DNA from: Terriglobia bacterium | GTDB taxonomy: Bacteria > Acidobacteriota > Terriglobia > Terriglobales > Acidobacteriaceae | Assembly: GCA_032252755.1 (NCBI GenBank) | Contig: JAVUPY010000067.1 | Coordinates: forward strand, 118,445 to 182,444 | Reading direction: 5' to 3' | Length of the DNA: 64,000 nucleotides | Part shown: positions 34,840-44,927 of the stretch, piece by piece | Position numbering within the stretch: position 1 is the first letter of the stretch | Layout of the letters: the number at the start of each line of letters is the position of its first letter | Translations under genes and position numbers: made by a program | The notes under the pieces: generated by a model | Told to the model about the DNA's origin: nothing | The model's input: only the letters and a program-made list of their open reading frames with translations | The model's database searches: none

Positions 34840-35337
34840 ATGGCGCTCGACATGCAAAAGGTCCAGGAGATCGCGGAACGCGTAGCGGCGTCCAGCGGTC
34901 TGGAGGTTGTCGAGGTGGAAATGCGCGGCGGTGGAAAGCATCGGATGCTGCGTTTCTTTATCGACAAGCCGGGCGGCGTCACGCATGAAGATTGCGCCGA
35001 TTTCAGCCGCGAGGTCGGGACGATTCTGGACGTCGAAGATGCGGTCCCGGGCGGTGCTTACTTGCTGGAAGTTTCGTCGCCGGGCTTGGATCGCAAGCTG
35101 AGCAAGGCCGCCGATTACGAACGCTTCCAGGGAAGCTTGCTCAAGGTGAGCACGCACGAACCGATCGACGGCAACCGGCATTTCGAAGGGCGGCTGGAGA
35201 AGTTCGTGGATGGAAATATCACGTTGGACCTGAGCCAGACACATCGCAAGCCGAAGAAGGGCCAGGTGGCTCCGGCGGGAAAAGTTGAAATCCAGCTCGC
35301 CAACGTTGAGAAGGCGAATCTGGTTCCGGAGATCTGA
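34840..35337 (+). CDS. rimP: Ribosome maturation factor RimP (165 aa)
   Basis: Needed for 30S subunit maturation. N-terminal domain QKVQEIAERVAASSGLEVVEVEM, RMLRFFIDKPGGVTHEDCADFSREVGTILD, and the hallmark YLLEVSSPGLDRKL; the C-terminal SH3-like domain carries a slightly longer loop (QTHRKPKKGQVAPAG). Length is normal. First gene of the conserved rimP-nusA-infB operon. Shine-Dalgarno-like GACGGAAG stands before the ATG. Confidence 0.95.
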   Translation: MALDMQKVQEIAERVAASSGLEVVEVEMRGGGKHRMLRFFIDKPGGVTHEDCADFSREVGTILDVEDAVPGGAYLLEVSSPGLDRKLSKAADYERFQGSLLKVSTHEPIDGNRHFEGRLEKFVDGNITLDLSQTHRKPKKGQVAPAGKVEIQLANVEKANLVPEI

Positions 35338-35349
35338 TGGGAGCAGCAA

Positions 35350-35384
35350 CCCACATCTGCCAAAAGAGGGCAGATGCGGGGCAC
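35350..35384 (+). repeat. Dispersed palindrome copy between rimP and nusA
   Basis: CCCACATCTGC, loop CAAAAGAGG, GCAGATGCGGGGCAC. It is transcribed with the operon and could form a hairpin in the mRNA. An ATG inside its right arm opens the nusA frame 17 codons early and can mislead start calling. Confidence 0.75.
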
Positions 35385-35424
35385 GAACAAGTGGAAGACC
35401 CCAAGCGCAAGGTGGCAAAACGAT

Positions 35425-36987
35425 ATGGCCAGTGAACTGTACAACGTAATCGAAACGATCAGCCGCGAGAAGGGAATCGATCCCCAGATTGTGGTGTCCG
35501 CGGTCGAAGACGCCATCGTTGTAGCCACGCGCAAGTACTACAAGACGCAGGAAAACCTTCGCGCCGTTCTTGACAAAGAGAGTGGACACATTCGGGCGTA
35601 CGCGGTAAAGCAGATCGTCGAAAATGTCGAGGATCCGCTCACCCAAGTGAGCCTCGAGGAGGCGCAGAAGTACAACCCGGAAGCGGAAGTCGGCGGAGAA
35701 CTGCTGCTGGAAAAACCGACGGATGTGTTGGGACGCATCGCAGCGCAGCTGGCGAAGCAGGTGATCTTCCAGAAGGTCCGCGAGGCCGAGCGCGACACGG
35801 TTTACAACGAGTACATCGGCCGCGTAAACGAGATCGTCAACGCGACTGTGAAGCGCCAGGAAGGCCCGGACCTGATCTTTGATATTGGGAAGGCTGAGGC
35901 GCGCATGCCGCGAAAAGAGCAGTCGCGGCTGGAGTCGTTCGCCATCGGCGAACGCGTACGGGTTGTGATTTCGCGTGTTGAGAAGGCCGCCAAAGGTCCG
36001 CAAGTAATTGTGTCGCGTGCCGCGCCGGAACTAGTTACGCACCTGTTTCAGACGGAAGTGCCGGAGATCTATGACAACACGGTCGTGATACGCGCGATCG
36101 CCCGGGAGGCCGGTGAGCGCACCAAAATCGCCGTGCTCTCGCGCGACAAGGACGTGGATGCCGTCGGCGCCTGCGTTGGCATGAAGGGGATGCGCGTGCA
36201 GTCGATCATCCGCGAACTGCGTGGCGAAAAGATCGACATCATCGAGTATCACGAAGACCCGGTCACCTTTGCTGAAAAGGCATTGCAGCCGGCGAAGGTA
36301 AGCCGCGTCAGCGTCGTCGACGCGGCCGAGAAGCACCTTGAAGTGATCGTCGATGACACGCAGCTGTCACTCGCCATCGGTAAGAAGGGGCAGAACGTTC
36401 GTCTTGCGGCGAAACTGCTCGGCTGGAAAATCGACATCAAGAGCGAGGAAGAGAAGCGCCAGGAAGTCGAACAGCAGATGACCGCGCTGGTTGGAGGCTC
36501 AACCACGCCGCTGGAGAAACTCGAGGATCAGATCGGAGCCGGGGTTCTGGAGAAGCTGCGCGAAGCCGGCATCACCACGATTGAGGGCCTCGCCGACATG
36601 CATCCGGAACAACTCGAAGAGCTGCCCGGCATCGGCCCCAAGACGGTCGAGAAGATCAGCATCGCGGTGCAGAACTACTTCTCCAGCCTGGAAGCCGGCG
36701 AAGCGCAGGCGGAAGAGGCTCCTGGTTTTGAAGAGGCTGTGCCGGAAGGCGCCAACGAAGAGCTCGAAACCGGTGCGGATTCGGCGGGACAGTCGGGCGA
36801 TAATAGCGATTTATCAAATGTCGCCGAGGGGGCTCCCGAGAGCGTTGCCGAACTCGAGGAGACCGGGCAGGACTATGAAGCGGAAGCCGTCGCAGGCGTG
36901 GAAGATGCGCCTTCCGCGGACCAATCCGAAGTGACGACGGACGTGGAACATGCCGGTGAGGACAACATCCCGCCGGAGAAGCAATAA
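35425..36987 (+). CDS. nusA: Transcription termination/antitermination factor NusA (520 aa)
   Basis: RNA polymerase-binding factor for pausing, termination and antitermination. The N-terminal domain starts ASELYNVIETISREKGIDPQIV. S1 domain: GRVNEIVNATVKRQEGPDLIFDIGKAEA. Two KH domains: VIVSRAAPELVTHLFQTEVPE through GMKGMRVQSIIREL, and VSVVDAAEKHLEVIVDDTQLSLAIGKKGQNVRLA. A helix-hairpin-helix domain follows (LREAGITTIEGLADMHPEQLEELPGIGPKTVEKI), then a strongly acidic Glu/Ala tail of about 90 residues. ATG 35425 gives the normal N-terminus; a frame from 35374 starts in the palindrome. Confidence 0.96.
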   Translation: MASELYNVIETISREKGIDPQIVVSAVEDAIVVATRKYYKTQENLRAVLDKESGHIRAYAVKQIVENVEDPLTQVSLEEAQKYNPEAEVGGELLLEKPTDVLGRIAAQLAKQVIFQKVREAERDTVYNEYIGRVNEIVNATVKRQEGPDLIFDIGKAEARMPRKEQSRLESFAIGERVRVVISRVEKAAKGPQVIVSRAAPELVTHLFQTEVPEIYDNTVVIRAIAREAGERTKIAVLSRDKDVDAVGACVGMKGMRVQSIIRELRGEKIDIIEYHEDPVTFAEKALQPAKVSRVSVVDAAEKHLEVIVDDTQLSLAIGKKGQNVRLAAKLLGWKIDIKSEEEKRQEVEQQMTALVGGSTTPLEKLEDQIGAGVLEKLREAGITTIEGLADMHPEQLEELPGIGPKTVEKISIAVQNYFSSLEAGEAQAEEAPGFEEAVPEGANEELETGADSAGQSGDNSDLSNVAEGAPESVAELEETGQDYEAEAVAGVEDAPSADQSEVTTDVEHAGEDNIPPEKQ

Positions 36988-37083
36988 CCGAGTAATGGAT
37001 AGACTGGGTTCCTACAATACCGACCGAGAGGTTCACATGAAGGCTTAACGGGTTGGCGGGACGACGGAGGAAATAAGGGGCGG

Positions 37084-40065
37084 ATGAAGATTCGAATTAA
37101 CGATCTGGCCAGGGAACTGGAAGTCAAGAGCAAGGAAATTCTCGACGCGCTGCCAAAGGTTGGCGTCACCGAGAAGAAGACGCATTCCAGTTCCATCGAA
37201 GCCGATGAGGCGGAGCGCGTAAAGAAGTTTTTCGCAGGGCAGCACCATGGGGCGAAATCGGCGGCCAAGTCGGTCGAAGACCATAAGCCCAAGATCGACC
37301 TGTCAAAGATCTCCAAGCCGGGCGATGTGCTGAAGGCGATCACCGAACTGAAGGAACACGCCGCGCATCCGGCAGCACCCGCGCGTCCGAAACCGGCTGA
37401 GCCTCCCAAACCCACTGCTCCTGCCAAGCCAACCGTCGCCGCAAAGCCTGCTGCCCCGGCGGCTCAGAAGCCAGCGGCGCCCGTTGTCGAGCCTCCTGCC
37501 CCGGAGAAGCCCGCGCACACGCCGCGCATGATTACGCCGCAGAGCGTGGCGCGACCAGCGGCAGTCGTCATCCCGCCATCGAAGGTTGAGCGGCCCGCTG
37601 CGCCGCCGCCACCGACGGAGCCGCCCAAGCCGGCAATACCAGAGAAGCCTGTCGCGGCTGAACCCGTTGCGCCAGCGCCAGAAGCACCTGCCGCCGAAGC
37701 ACCCAAGCCAGTTGCTCCTGTAGAGCAGCCCGCAGCACCCGTAGCGGAAAAACGTGTCGCCGCGCCGCCCGCCCCGCCCGCAGCGCAGCAACCACAGCGT
37801 CCTGCGGCAGCACAGCCCACAGGGGCTAAGTCTCACGCGCCGGGACATGGAGCGCAGCCGCGCCGCCTGATCGTTCCGCAGACCGGTCCACGGCCGGTAT
37901 ACACGGCTCCGCCGCAAGCGGTAAAGGCACCCGTTGCCCCGCGCGCGCCTGTACGTGGACAGCCAATCTTCCAGCGCCCGCGCCCGCAGCAAGGTGGAGC
38001 CCCGGGAAGCCGTCCGCCAATGCGCCCGGGAGAGCGTCGTCCGATGCACCCGACATCGCGTCCGATGGGCGGTGGTATGGGCCGTCCGCTCGGAGTTGGG
38101 CCGGGGCTGCCTCCGCCGGGAGCACCCTCGGGACGTCCGAGCGCGCGTCCGGGAGCGCCTTCGCGGCGACCGGGACAGCGTTATGTTCCGCGTGGCCAAA
38201 AAGAAGGCCCAATGAAGGGATTCGTGCCGCCGCCACGGCTGTCGCTCTCTACGGAGCCGTTGCCGATTACGCGGTCGATCACGATCACCGAAGGTATCAG
38301 CGTTAAGGATCTGGCCGAGAAGCTGGAAATCCGCGCGAAGGACCTGATCGCGCGCCTGCTGGCTCGCGGGGTTTTCGCCACGATCAACCAGACGCTCGAC
38401 GAAGAGTTGGCGCGCGATATGGCCCGGCAGTTTGGCGCCGACACCAGCGTCATCAGCTTCGAAGACCAGATTCAGCAGGAACTGGAAAGCCAGGCGCTTG
38501 CCGCTAACGACGAGGCTGTTTTCAATGAAGTCACGCGTCCGCCCGTGGTCACCATCATGGGCCACGTCGATCACGGCAAAACCAGCCTGCTCGACGCGAT
38601 TCGCGAAACCAACGTTGCCGAAGGCGAAGCCGGTGGCATCACGCAGCACATTGGCGCCTACAAGGTTCGCATCACGGACGAGAATTCGCCGGCTGTTGGC
38701 CGCGAAATCGTTTTCCTCGACACCCCGGGTCACGAGGCGTTTACCCGCATGCGAGCCCGCGGGGCTAAGGTCACGGACATTGTCGTGCTGGTGGTTGCCG
38801 CCGACGATGGCGTGATGCCGCAGACGCTCGAAGCCATCGACCACGCGAAGGCGGCAAAGGTACCCCTGATCGTGGCCGTCAACAAGATCGACAAGGCCGA
38901 TGCGCTGCCCGATCGCGTGAAGAAGCAATTGGGCGATCGTGGACTGGTTCCGGAAGATTGGGGCGGTGAGACGGTCTTCGTTGATGTTTCGGCCAAGAAA
39001 CACACCAATCTCAACCTACTGATGGAGATGATCTGCCTTGTCGCGGATCTCCAGAACCTCAAAGCCACGCCCGAGCGCCTCGCCAGCGGCGTTGTGCTCG
39101 AAGCGAAACTCGACCGCGGACGCGGTCCAGTTGCGACCGTGCTCGTCGAAAACGGCACGCTCAATGTCGGAGAGAATTTTGTCGTCGGCAACGTCTTTGG
39201 CAAGGTTCGCGCCATGTTCGACGACCGTGGCCGCGCACTGGATTCGGCGCCGCCTTCGACCCCGGTCGAGATTCTCGGTCTCGAAGGTCTGCCACAGGCC
39301 GGCGATCAGTTCGTGGTCGTCAGCGATCGCGAAAAGGCCCGCGAGGTTTCCGAGTACCGCGAGATGAAAGCCCGCGAAGCGCAACTCGCGAAGAGTTCGC
39401 GTGTATCGCTAGAAGGCTTGGCCGAGCAGATCAAGCAGGCGGGTATTAAGGAACTGGCGATCATCCTCAAGGCGGACGTGGGTGGTTCGGTGGAAGTTAT
39501 TAGCGACCTGCTGAACCGGCTCTCGAATGACAAGGTCAAGATTAACGTGATGCGCGCCTCGGTGGGCGCCATCACCGAGTCCGACGTGCTGCTGGCTTCG
39601 GCTTCGAACGCGATCATCATCGGTTTCAATGTTCGTCCGGAACGCAAGGCGCAGGAGATGGCCGAGCAGGAAAAAGTGGAAATCCGCCTGCACTCCATCA
39701 TCTACGAGCTTCAGGATGAAATGAAGAAGGCCATGGTGGGCATGCTCGAGCCGACGATCAAGGAGACGTACCTGGGTCGCGCCGAAGTTCGCGATACCTT
39801 CCGCATCCCGAAGGTCGGTACCGTCGCCGGTTGCTACGTTCAGGACGGCACGATCAAGCGCGATGCCGAGGTTCGGCTGCTGCGCGACAACGTGGTCGTC
39901 TTCAAGGGCAAGATCTCGTCGCTCAAACGCTTCAAGGACGATGCCCGCGAGGTCACCAACGGCATGGAGTGCGGTATTGGTATCCAGAACTACAACGACA
40001 TTAAAGTCGGTGACGTCATCGAGGCCTTCGTGACCGAGAAGGTCGCCGCCGAGCTGACGGTTTAG
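37084..40065 (+). CDS. infB: Translation initiation factor IF-2 (993 aa)
   Basis: GTPase that brings initiator tRNA to the 30S subunit. An N-terminal IF2N module ([26 protein letters not shown]) precedes a long Pro/Ala/Arg-rich low-complexity linker to about residue 375. A second IF2N follows ([22 protein letters not shown]). The G domain begins near residue 490: GHVDHGKTS (from G493), [19 protein letters not shown]. Domains II-IV run to the C-terminus ([19 protein letters not shown]). AAGGGG precedes the ATG. The long linker is what makes the protein larger than E. coli IF-2 (890). Confidence 0.97.
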   Translation: MKIRINDLARELEVKSKEILDALPKVGVTEKKTHSSSIEADEAERVKKFFAGQHHGAKSAAKSVEDHKPKIDLSKISKPGDVLKAITELKEHAAHPAAPARPKPAEPPKPTAPAKPTVAAKPAAPAAQKPAAPVVEPPAPEKPAHTPRMITPQSVARPAAVVIPPSKVERPAAPPPPTEPPKPAIPEKPVAAEPVAPAPEAPAAEAPKPVAPVEQPAAPVAEKRVAAPPAPPAAQQPQRPAAAQPTGAKSHAPGHGAQPRRLIVPQTGPRPVYTAPPQAVKAPVAPRAPVRGQPIFQRPRPQQGGAPGSRPPMRPGERRPMHPTSRPMGGGMGRPLGVGPGLPPPGAPSGRPSARPGAPSRRPGQRYVPRGQKEGPMKGFVPPPRLSLSTEPLPITRSITITEGISVKDLAEKLEIRAKDLIARLLARGVFATINQTLDEELARDMARQFGADTSVISFEDQIQQELESQALAANDEAVFNEVTRPPVVTIMGHVDHGKTSLLDAIRETNVAEGEAGGITQHIGAYKVRITDENSPAVGREIVFLDTPGHEAFTRMRARGAKVTDIVVLVVAADDGVMPQTLEAIDHAKAAKVPLIVAVNKIDKADALPDRVKKQLGDRGLVPEDWGGETVFVDVSAKKHTNLNLLMEMICLVADLQNLKATPERLASGVVLEAKLDRGRGPVATVLVENGTLNVGENFVVGNVFGKVRAMFDDRGRALDSAPPSTPVEILGLEGLPQAGDQFVVVSDREKAREVSEYREMKAREAQLAKSSRVSLEGLAEQIKQAGIKELAIILKADVGGSVEVISDLLNRLSNDKVKINVMRASVGAITESDVLLASASNAIIIGFNVRPERKAQEMAEQEKVEIRLHSIIYELQDEMKKAMVGMLEPTIKETYLGRAEVRDTFRIPKVGTVAGCYVQDGTIKRDAEVRLLRDNVVVFKGKISSLKRFKDDAREVTNGMECGIGIQNYNDIKVGDVIEAFVTEKVAAELTV

Positions 40066-40076
40066 AACATCGAGCG

Positions 40077-40121
40077 CCCCATCCTGTTTTCTTTCGCTGA
40101 CCAGGGTGGGGTATTTCTTTT
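40077..40121 (+). terminator. Probable terminator after infB
   Basis: CCCCATCCTG pairs with CAGGGTGGGG (one G-T pair) across a 15-base loop and is followed by TATTTCTTTT. It may only partly stop transcription, since DUF503 and rbfA follow within 36 and 480 bases. Confidence 0.6.
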
Positions 40122-40156
40122 GCGTTCACCTGTTGTGTGGTAGATTGCAGCTTCTC

Positions 40157-40447
40157 GTGCCAATCGCATATCTCACGCTGGAGCTTCGCATCGAGGGTGC
40201 GCACTCCCTCAAGGACAAGCGCCAAGCGGTCCGTTCAGTGAAGGATCGCTTACGGAACTCGTTCAACATTGCGATCGCCGAAATGGAAGTCAGCAATGTG
40301 TGGCAGCGCGCGACCATTGGCGTTGTGAGCATTTCGGAGTCGCGTGACTATCTCGAAGGCCTGATGAACAACGTCGAACGGGAAGCCGCCAAGCTGGCCA
40401 ACAACGTTGGCGCCGAAGTCGTCGATTCCGTCATCGAATTCCTGTAA
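40157..40447 (+). CDS. DUF503/YlxP family protein (96 aa)
   Basis: Family signature LTLELRIEGAHSLKDKRQAVRSVKDRLRNSFNIAIAEME and VSNVWQRATIGVVSISESRDYLE. GTG 40157 gives the expected length; the frame upstream is open but runs through the infB terminator. DUF503 genes commonly sit between infB and rbfA, as here. Function unproven, thought to be ribosome-related. Confidence 0.9.
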   Translation: MPIAYLTLELRIEGAHSLKDKRQAVRSVKDRLRNSFNIAIAEMEVSNVWQRATIGVVSISESRDYLEGLMNNVEREAAKLANNVGAEVVDSVIEFL

Positions 40448-40465
40448 AAGCACTTCCCGGTTCTG

Positions 40466-40545
40466 AGTTGCCAATTCCCCAGTCGTTCCATTCGGGACGA
40501 TTGTTTTTCACTAGCTACTGCAACTGGCTACTGGCAACCGAGTGG
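40466..40545. repeat. Intergenic degenerate inverted repeat
   Basis: GTTGCCAATTCCCCAG on the left and CTACTGGCAACC on the right share GTTGCCA/TGGCAAC. The same words occur at 33703-33740. Between DUF503 and rbfA; no gene seen. Confidence 0.4.
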
Positions 40546-40600
40546 TGTACATTAGACAGTTTTCCCCTACTCGTTTTCCGGGCAGGGAGGGTATGGAGTT

Positions 40601-40978
40601 ATGGAGTCAAGGGGACAGAGGCATCATCGGGAGAGGCTGACGGAAGCCTTGCGCGAGGAATTGAGCACGATCCTCGCCGGCGAACTCGCCGATCCGCGCA
40701 TTGGCTTGGTCACGATCACCGACCTCATTATCAACGAAGGCGGCAAATCCGTGCGCGTCTTTGTCGCCGTCACCGGTGACGACCACGAGGCGGAAGAGAC
40801 GATGGAAGGTCTGCGTGCTGCGTCCGGATACATTAAGCACCAGCTCGCTGAAGATCTTGGCCTGCGAAGCGCCCCCGACTTGCTGTGGACCCTGGATCGC
40901 TCCGAGCAGGTGACGGAGCGAATTGACGAGCTGTTGACCCGAATCGAAAAGAGAACCAAAAAAGAAAAACAGGGGTAA
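40601..40978 (+). CDS. rbfA: 30S ribosome-binding factor RbfA (125 aa)
   Basis: KH-fold protein that acts in 16S rRNA 5' end maturation and cold adaptation. The start RERLTEALREELSTILAGELADPRIGLVTITDLIINEGGKSVRVFVAV and ASGYIKHQLAEDLGLRSAPDLLWTLDRS are diagnostic. GGGAGGG and a second GGAG precede the ATG. It is followed within 9 bases by nrnA. Confidence 0.94.
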   Translation: MESRGQRHHRERLTEALREELSTILAGELADPRIGLVTITDLIINEGGKSVRVFVAVTGDDHEAEETMEGLRAASGYIKHQLAEDLGLRSAPDLLWTLDRSEQVTERIDELLTRIEKRTKKEKQG

Positions 40979-40986
40979 AGGCCCGG

Positions 40987-41940
40987 ATGCTCGACGAGGT
41001 TCTGAACCAGATCGGCCGTAGAACTCGCTTCGTGCTCACCTCGCATGCGCGGCCTGACGGCGACGCCATCGGTTCCGTACTCGCCTGCAGCCAGATCCTC
41101 CGCTCAATGGGCAAGCAGGCTGATGTCTTCCTGTTCGACGGCGTCCCCCAGGTCTATCGTCCACTACCATTTGCAGACAGCGTCGTCCAGACTGCGCGCA
41201 TTCCTGAAAATTACGAAGCCGCTGTCATCCTCGAGTGTGACAGCCTCCAGCGAACGCGGCTTGAGGGGCTTGACCGCCATTACTTGATCAATATCGATCA
41301 CCATTCCAGCGCAAGACCATTTGCGGATGTGAATTGGATCGATCCCCACGCCTGCGCGACCGCCGAGATGATTTACCTCCTCGCATGCCAGGCAGGCGTA
41401 AAGCTCAGCCCCGAAATCGCGACCTGCTTATATACGGCGGTCCTCACCGACACAGGCTCTTTCGGTTACGCCGGGACCAGCGAGCGAACCTTTGTGCTCG
41501 CCCAGGAACTTGTGCGCGCCGGAGCTGACCCCGTCGCCATCGCGCAGAATGTCTATTTTTCAAACCCGACGTCGAAAATGCGACTGCTCGGAGCCGCGCT
41601 CAACAATTTGCATCGTGACGGCGCCCTGGCCTGGATGTACGTGACCCGCGCCGACATGGAGCGGACGGGAGCGCTCGAAGAGCACAGCGAAGGGCTCGTG
41701 AACTACGCCCTCGCGCTTGAGGGCGTCGAGGTGGCTTTATTCTTCCGCGAAATGCCCGATCACCGTTACCGGGTCAGTCTTCGCAGCAAGGGTGCGGTCA
41801 ATGTTGCCGCGATTGCCGAGAAGTTTGGCGGCGGTGGACACGAGTGCGCTTCCGGATGCTCCATGGATGGCCCGCTCTCCGTGGCCATCGAACGTGTTCT
41901 CGCCCAACTGCGCATGCACGGCTTCCAAAAAGTTCAGTAA
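40987..41940 (+). CDS. nrnA: DHH-DHHA1 oligoribonuclease/pAp phosphatase NrnA (317 aa)
   Basis: Degrades short RNAs and dephosphorylates pAp. The DHH domain has SHARPDGDAIGSVLA (metal Asp), LECDSL, NIDHHSSARPF and LLTDTGSF-type VLTDTGSFGYAG; the DHHA1 domain ends in the substrate motif FGGGGHECASGCSM. All metal residues are visible. Its place behind rbfA is the common arrangement of rbfA-nrnA(-truB). Length is normal. Confidence 0.94.
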   Translation: MLDEVLNQIGRRTRFVLTSHARPDGDAIGSVLACSQILRSMGKQADVFLFDGVPQVYRPLPFADSVVQTARIPENYEAAVILECDSLQRTRLEGLDRHYLINIDHHSSARPFADVNWIDPHACATAEMIYLLACQAGVKLSPEIATCLYTAVLTDTGSFGYAGTSERTFVLAQELVRAGADPVAIAQNVYFSNPTSKMRLLGAALNNLHRDGALAWMYVTRADMERTGALEEHSEGLVNYALALEGVEVALFFREMPDHRYRVSLRSKGAVNVAAIAEKFGGGGHECASGCSMDGPLSVAIERVLAQLRMHGFQKVQ

Positions 41941-42057
41941 TAGCGCTTCCGTGCCCTGTCTTTTCCCCTTTTGAGCGGACGTGGTTCGCCCCGGAAAGTG
42001 CGCCACTCTAGCTTCTTGCGTCAGGGTGGGGTAGTGTAGTTCTAGCCACTACTCAGA

Positions 42058-43656
42058 ATGACTGACCGTCGCGCCACCATCTACGAATTCATCATTGTCG
42101 TCGGCTTCTGCTTATTCCTGTTCTTCTACAATCTCGGAGCCTTCGGTCTGGTCGGCGCTGACGAGCCTCGCTACGCCAAGATCGCACGCGAGATGGTGGA
42201 GACCCACCAATACATCACGCCGAAGCTCAATGGCCAGCCGTGGCTGGAAAAGCCGATTCTTTATTACTGGCGCGCCGCAATCGCGTTCAAGTTGTTCGGT
42301 GTCAGCGACACCACCGCGCGCTTGCCCTCGGCCACATTCGCTTTCTTCCTTGTAGTCGTCGTTTACTTCTGGATGCGCCGGTTCCGTCCGGGCGCGCAAC
42401 TCGATGCCGCGCTCATGGTTGCCGCCTGCGCCATGATCATCGCCTTCGGCCGGGCAGCATCCATGGATATGCAGCTTGCGGCACCGTTCTGTGCCGGCAT
42501 GCTCTGCTGGTGGGGATGGCACCAGAACGGGCGCCGCTGGTGGCTCATCGCCTTCTATGTTCTGATGGCAATTGCAACACTCGCCAAAGGCCCAGTCGCG
42601 CCATTTCTGGCCGGGCTCATTGTTTTCGTCTACGCGGTTATTCGGCGCGATTGGAAGATTATCTCTGGAACGCTGTGGCCGATTGGGGTCATCGTTTTCT
42701 TCCTTGTCGCCGCGCCCTGGTATATCGCGGTTCAACTGGAGACGCCATCGTTCTTCCGCTTCTTTTTCTGGGAACAGAACCTCCAGCGGTTCGGGACCGG
42801 CCGCTATCACCATCCCGCGCCTTTCTGGTTCTTCATCCCGGTTTTTCTCCTTGCGGTTATGCCGTGGACGACCTATGTCGTCGCCGGCCTCGTAGACGTG
42901 ATTCGCGACTGGCGTTTCCGGAAGAAGTATCAGCAGGACCTCGGCGACGGACTGTGGCTGTACCTGTTTCTCTGGGTGGTGATCCCGATCGTCTTTTTCT
43001 CGTTCTCACAGTCAAAGCTGCCGGGATACATCCTGCCGGCGGTACCCCCGGCGCTGATTCTCGCTGCCGATTTCCTGCGACGCCGGATGATTGAGTGCGG
43101 CCAGCCAAGCCTTATCCTGCTGGCGATCCACTCGACATTCTCTGCAATCCTGATCGCGGCACTTGTTCTCGCGCCTGCCCAACTCGTCAAAGTGCCGCCG
43201 TCACCTCATGCCCTTATGATCGCGTCGGCTCTCGGAATGTTCGTGTTTTTCGGGATATTCCTCGCTGTAATCGCCCGCGGATTCCCTATTTTGCGCTTCG
43301 TCACCCTGGTGCCGGTTATTATCGGAGTGGCGTTCATCCTGAGAACAGTTGCGCCGATCATCAACTCCACGCAATCGGAGCGACCCGTCGCGAACGCGCT
43401 TACCTCGTTCGGAGTGTCCCAAAACGCAACCATCGCCACCTTCCAGGCAAAACGCGAGGTTGGGTACGGCCTCGCCTGGTATCGCAACCAATCGATTAGC
43501 GTATACGACCACCTGGAGATTCCGAAGTCGGAACACATAGTGGTTGCCGGCGCCGGCAGCGAAGAGAAAATGCACGAAATACTGCCCGGCCGTACGATCA
43601 CGCGAATCGGCGAATTTGTTCCCCAACACCTCGAATTCTTTCGCGTCGGGCCGTAA
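42058..43656 (+). CDS. GT39/ArnT-like membrane glycosyltransferase (532 aa)
   Basis: Polytopic GT-C enzyme that transfers a sugar from a polyprenyl-phosphate donor. The catalytic-type acidic pair is D35-E36 in LVGADEPRYAKIAREM, followed by GQPWLEKPILYYW, both typical of ArnT/PMT-like proteins. About eleven hydrophobic segments follow, and KLPGYILPAVPPALIL is also family-like. A short soluble C-terminal part (residues about 430-532) follows. The acceptor, lipid A, protein or glycan, cannot be told. A polyprenyl-phosphate GT2 is encoded at 28711. Confidence 0.9.
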   Translation: MTDRRATIYEFIIVVGFCLFLFFYNLGAFGLVGADEPRYAKIAREMVETHQYITPKLNGQPWLEKPILYYWRAAIAFKLFGVSDTTARLPSATFAFFLVVVVYFWMRRFRPGAQLDAALMVAACAMIIAFGRAASMDMQLAAPFCAGMLCWWGWHQNGRRWWLIAFYVLMAIATLAKGPVAPFLAGLIVFVYAVIRRDWKIISGTLWPIGVIVFFLVAAPWYIAVQLETPSFFRFFFWEQNLQRFGTGRYHHPAPFWFFIPVFLLAVMPWTTYVVAGLVDVIRDWRFRKKYQQDLGDGLWLYLFLWVVIPIVFFSFSQSKLPGYILPAVPPALILAADFLRRRMIECGQPSLILLAIHSTFSAILIAALVLAPAQLVKVPPSPHALMIASALGMFVFFGIFLAVIARGFPILRFVTLVPVIIGVAFILRTVAPIINSTQSERPVANALTSFGVSQNATIATFQAKREVGYGLAWYRNQSISVYDHLEIPKSEHIVVAGAGSEEKMHEILPGRTITRIGEFVPQHLEFFRVGP

Positions 43657-43666
43657 AGGGCCGACT

Positions 43667-43771
43667 CACCACAGAGACACAGATGCACAGAGATTTATGG
43701 GCAAAAACCAAAATCTCGGTGCTTAGGTTTTGTAAAAATCGGTTCTTCTGTCACTCAGTGTCTCTGTGGTG
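43667..43771. repeat. Inverted repeat with CACCACAGAGACAC arms
   Basis: CACCACAGAGACAC (43667-43680) and GTGTCTCTGTGGTG (43758-43771) are perfect 14-base arms around a 77-base, more AT-rich spacer. Imperfect pairing continues inside. It lies in the 283-base gap between the GT39 and GNAT genes, which otherwise shows nothing. Confidence 0.75.
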
Positions 43772-43939
43772 AGCGGGTTCGAAAAATACCCCAGGCGCCA
43801 TCCCCTTAAAACGCAGACTCCACTTTTTTCGTCAACCCGGCGTATCCTGATAGCTACGTGCCCGTGGATGTTCCGGGCGATTGCCTCGCCGAGTGGGAGC
43901 ACCGTAGACTACGCTCTTCCGGCGCGCTTTCGATGAGTC

Positions 43940-44917
43940 ATGCTTTCCCGCGCCACCATTCCCGTGGAGATTCTCGATCTCAGGCATTTCTCGTCCGTTG
44001 ACCTGCGCCCGCTGCTGGAGCGCGAATCCGACCTCTGGATGCGCCGGCTCGCATGGGATTACACGCCTTCGGCCGAGATGATCCTGCGCTACCTCGACTC
44101 AAAAATTCTTCCCGGGTATGCGGCCATCGAGCGTGGGCGAGTCTTCGGCTACTGCTTCTTCGTTTATGAGGGCAGCAAGGGGGTAATAGGCGATCTCTTC
44201 GTCGCCACCGCGAACGGCTACACCACCGCGCAGCAGATCTCGCTGGTCGAGCACGAGTTGCTGACGCACGTCATCGAAACCCTGCAGTCCTCGCCAGGAG
44301 TCCACCGCATAGAGGCCCAGCTTCTGATGCACACTGCGGGTTCTGCTTCTGCGCCGTTTGTGCGCGAGGGATTCGCACGTTACCAGCGCCTCTTCATGAC
44401 GCTTCCGCTCACCGCCGAACAGGCGCCGATCCACCAGATGCCCGCCGAGTTCGAAATCCGCCCGTGGCGCGAGCAGGATTACCAGGCCGCCGCCGGACTG
44501 ATCACGAACGCCTACCGTAATCACGTGGATTCCGAGATCAACGACCAGTACCGAACGCTGAGCGGTTCGCTGCGTTTTCTGAACAACATCGTCCGGTTCC
44601 CGGGCTGCGGAACGTTTGATGCCGAAGCGTCATTTGTCGCGCTTCACAAGCCGTCAAAGACGACCGTCGGAATGATCCTTACCTCGCGGGTGAAAGAAGA
44701 CGTTGGCCACGTCACGCAAGTCTGCCTGATGCCTGAATATCGCAGCCACGGCATCGGCGAAGCCCTAATCGCCGCCACCCGCGCGAACCTGCGCAAGCGC
44801 GAGTTCAGCATGTTGTCTTTAACTGTGACCGAAGCGAACAAACGCGCCGTGGCCCTCTATATCCGCCTGGGATTCCGGGTGCAGCATGTGTTCGATGCGT
44901 TTGTGTGGGAAGGGTAG
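43940..44917 (+). CDS. Double-GNAT acetyltransferase-like protein (325 aa)
   Basis: Two GNAT folds. The N-terminal one (residues 1-150) is degenerate (AAIERGRVFGYCFFVYEGSKGVIGDLFV). The C-terminal one (residues about 170-325) has the acetyl-CoA motif VTQVCLMPEYRSHGIGEALIAATRANL and SLTVTEANKRAVALYIRLGFRVQ. The substrate is unknown. The start is a plain ATG with no strong ribosome site. No operon partner. Confidence 0.85.
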   Translation: MLSRATIPVEILDLRHFSSVDLRPLLERESDLWMRRLAWDYTPSAEMILRYLDSKILPGYAAIERGRVFGYCFFVYEGSKGVIGDLFVATANGYTTAQQISLVEHELLTHVIETLQSSPGVHRIEAQLLMHTAGSASAPFVREGFARYQRLFMTLPLTAEQAPIHQMPAEFEIRPWREQDYQAAAGLITNAYRNHVDSEINDQYRTLSGSLRFLNNIVRFPGCGTFDAEASFVALHKPSKTTVGMILTSRVKEDVGHVTQVCLMPEYRSHGIGEALIAATRANLRKREFSMLSLTVTEANKRAVALYIRLGFRVQHVFDAFVWEG

Positions 44918-44927
44918 AAGAAGCGAT

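Noticed and set aside
34678..36003. 441-codon open frame on the minus strand across rimP and nusA
   Set aside because: Antisense shadow of two certain genes in a GC-rich genome; no ribosome site or family resemblance.
37303..39003. 566-codon minus-strand frame across infB
   Set aside because: Product is Arg/Gly/Leu-rich low complexity mirroring the Pro/Ala-rich IF-2 linker; infB is certain.
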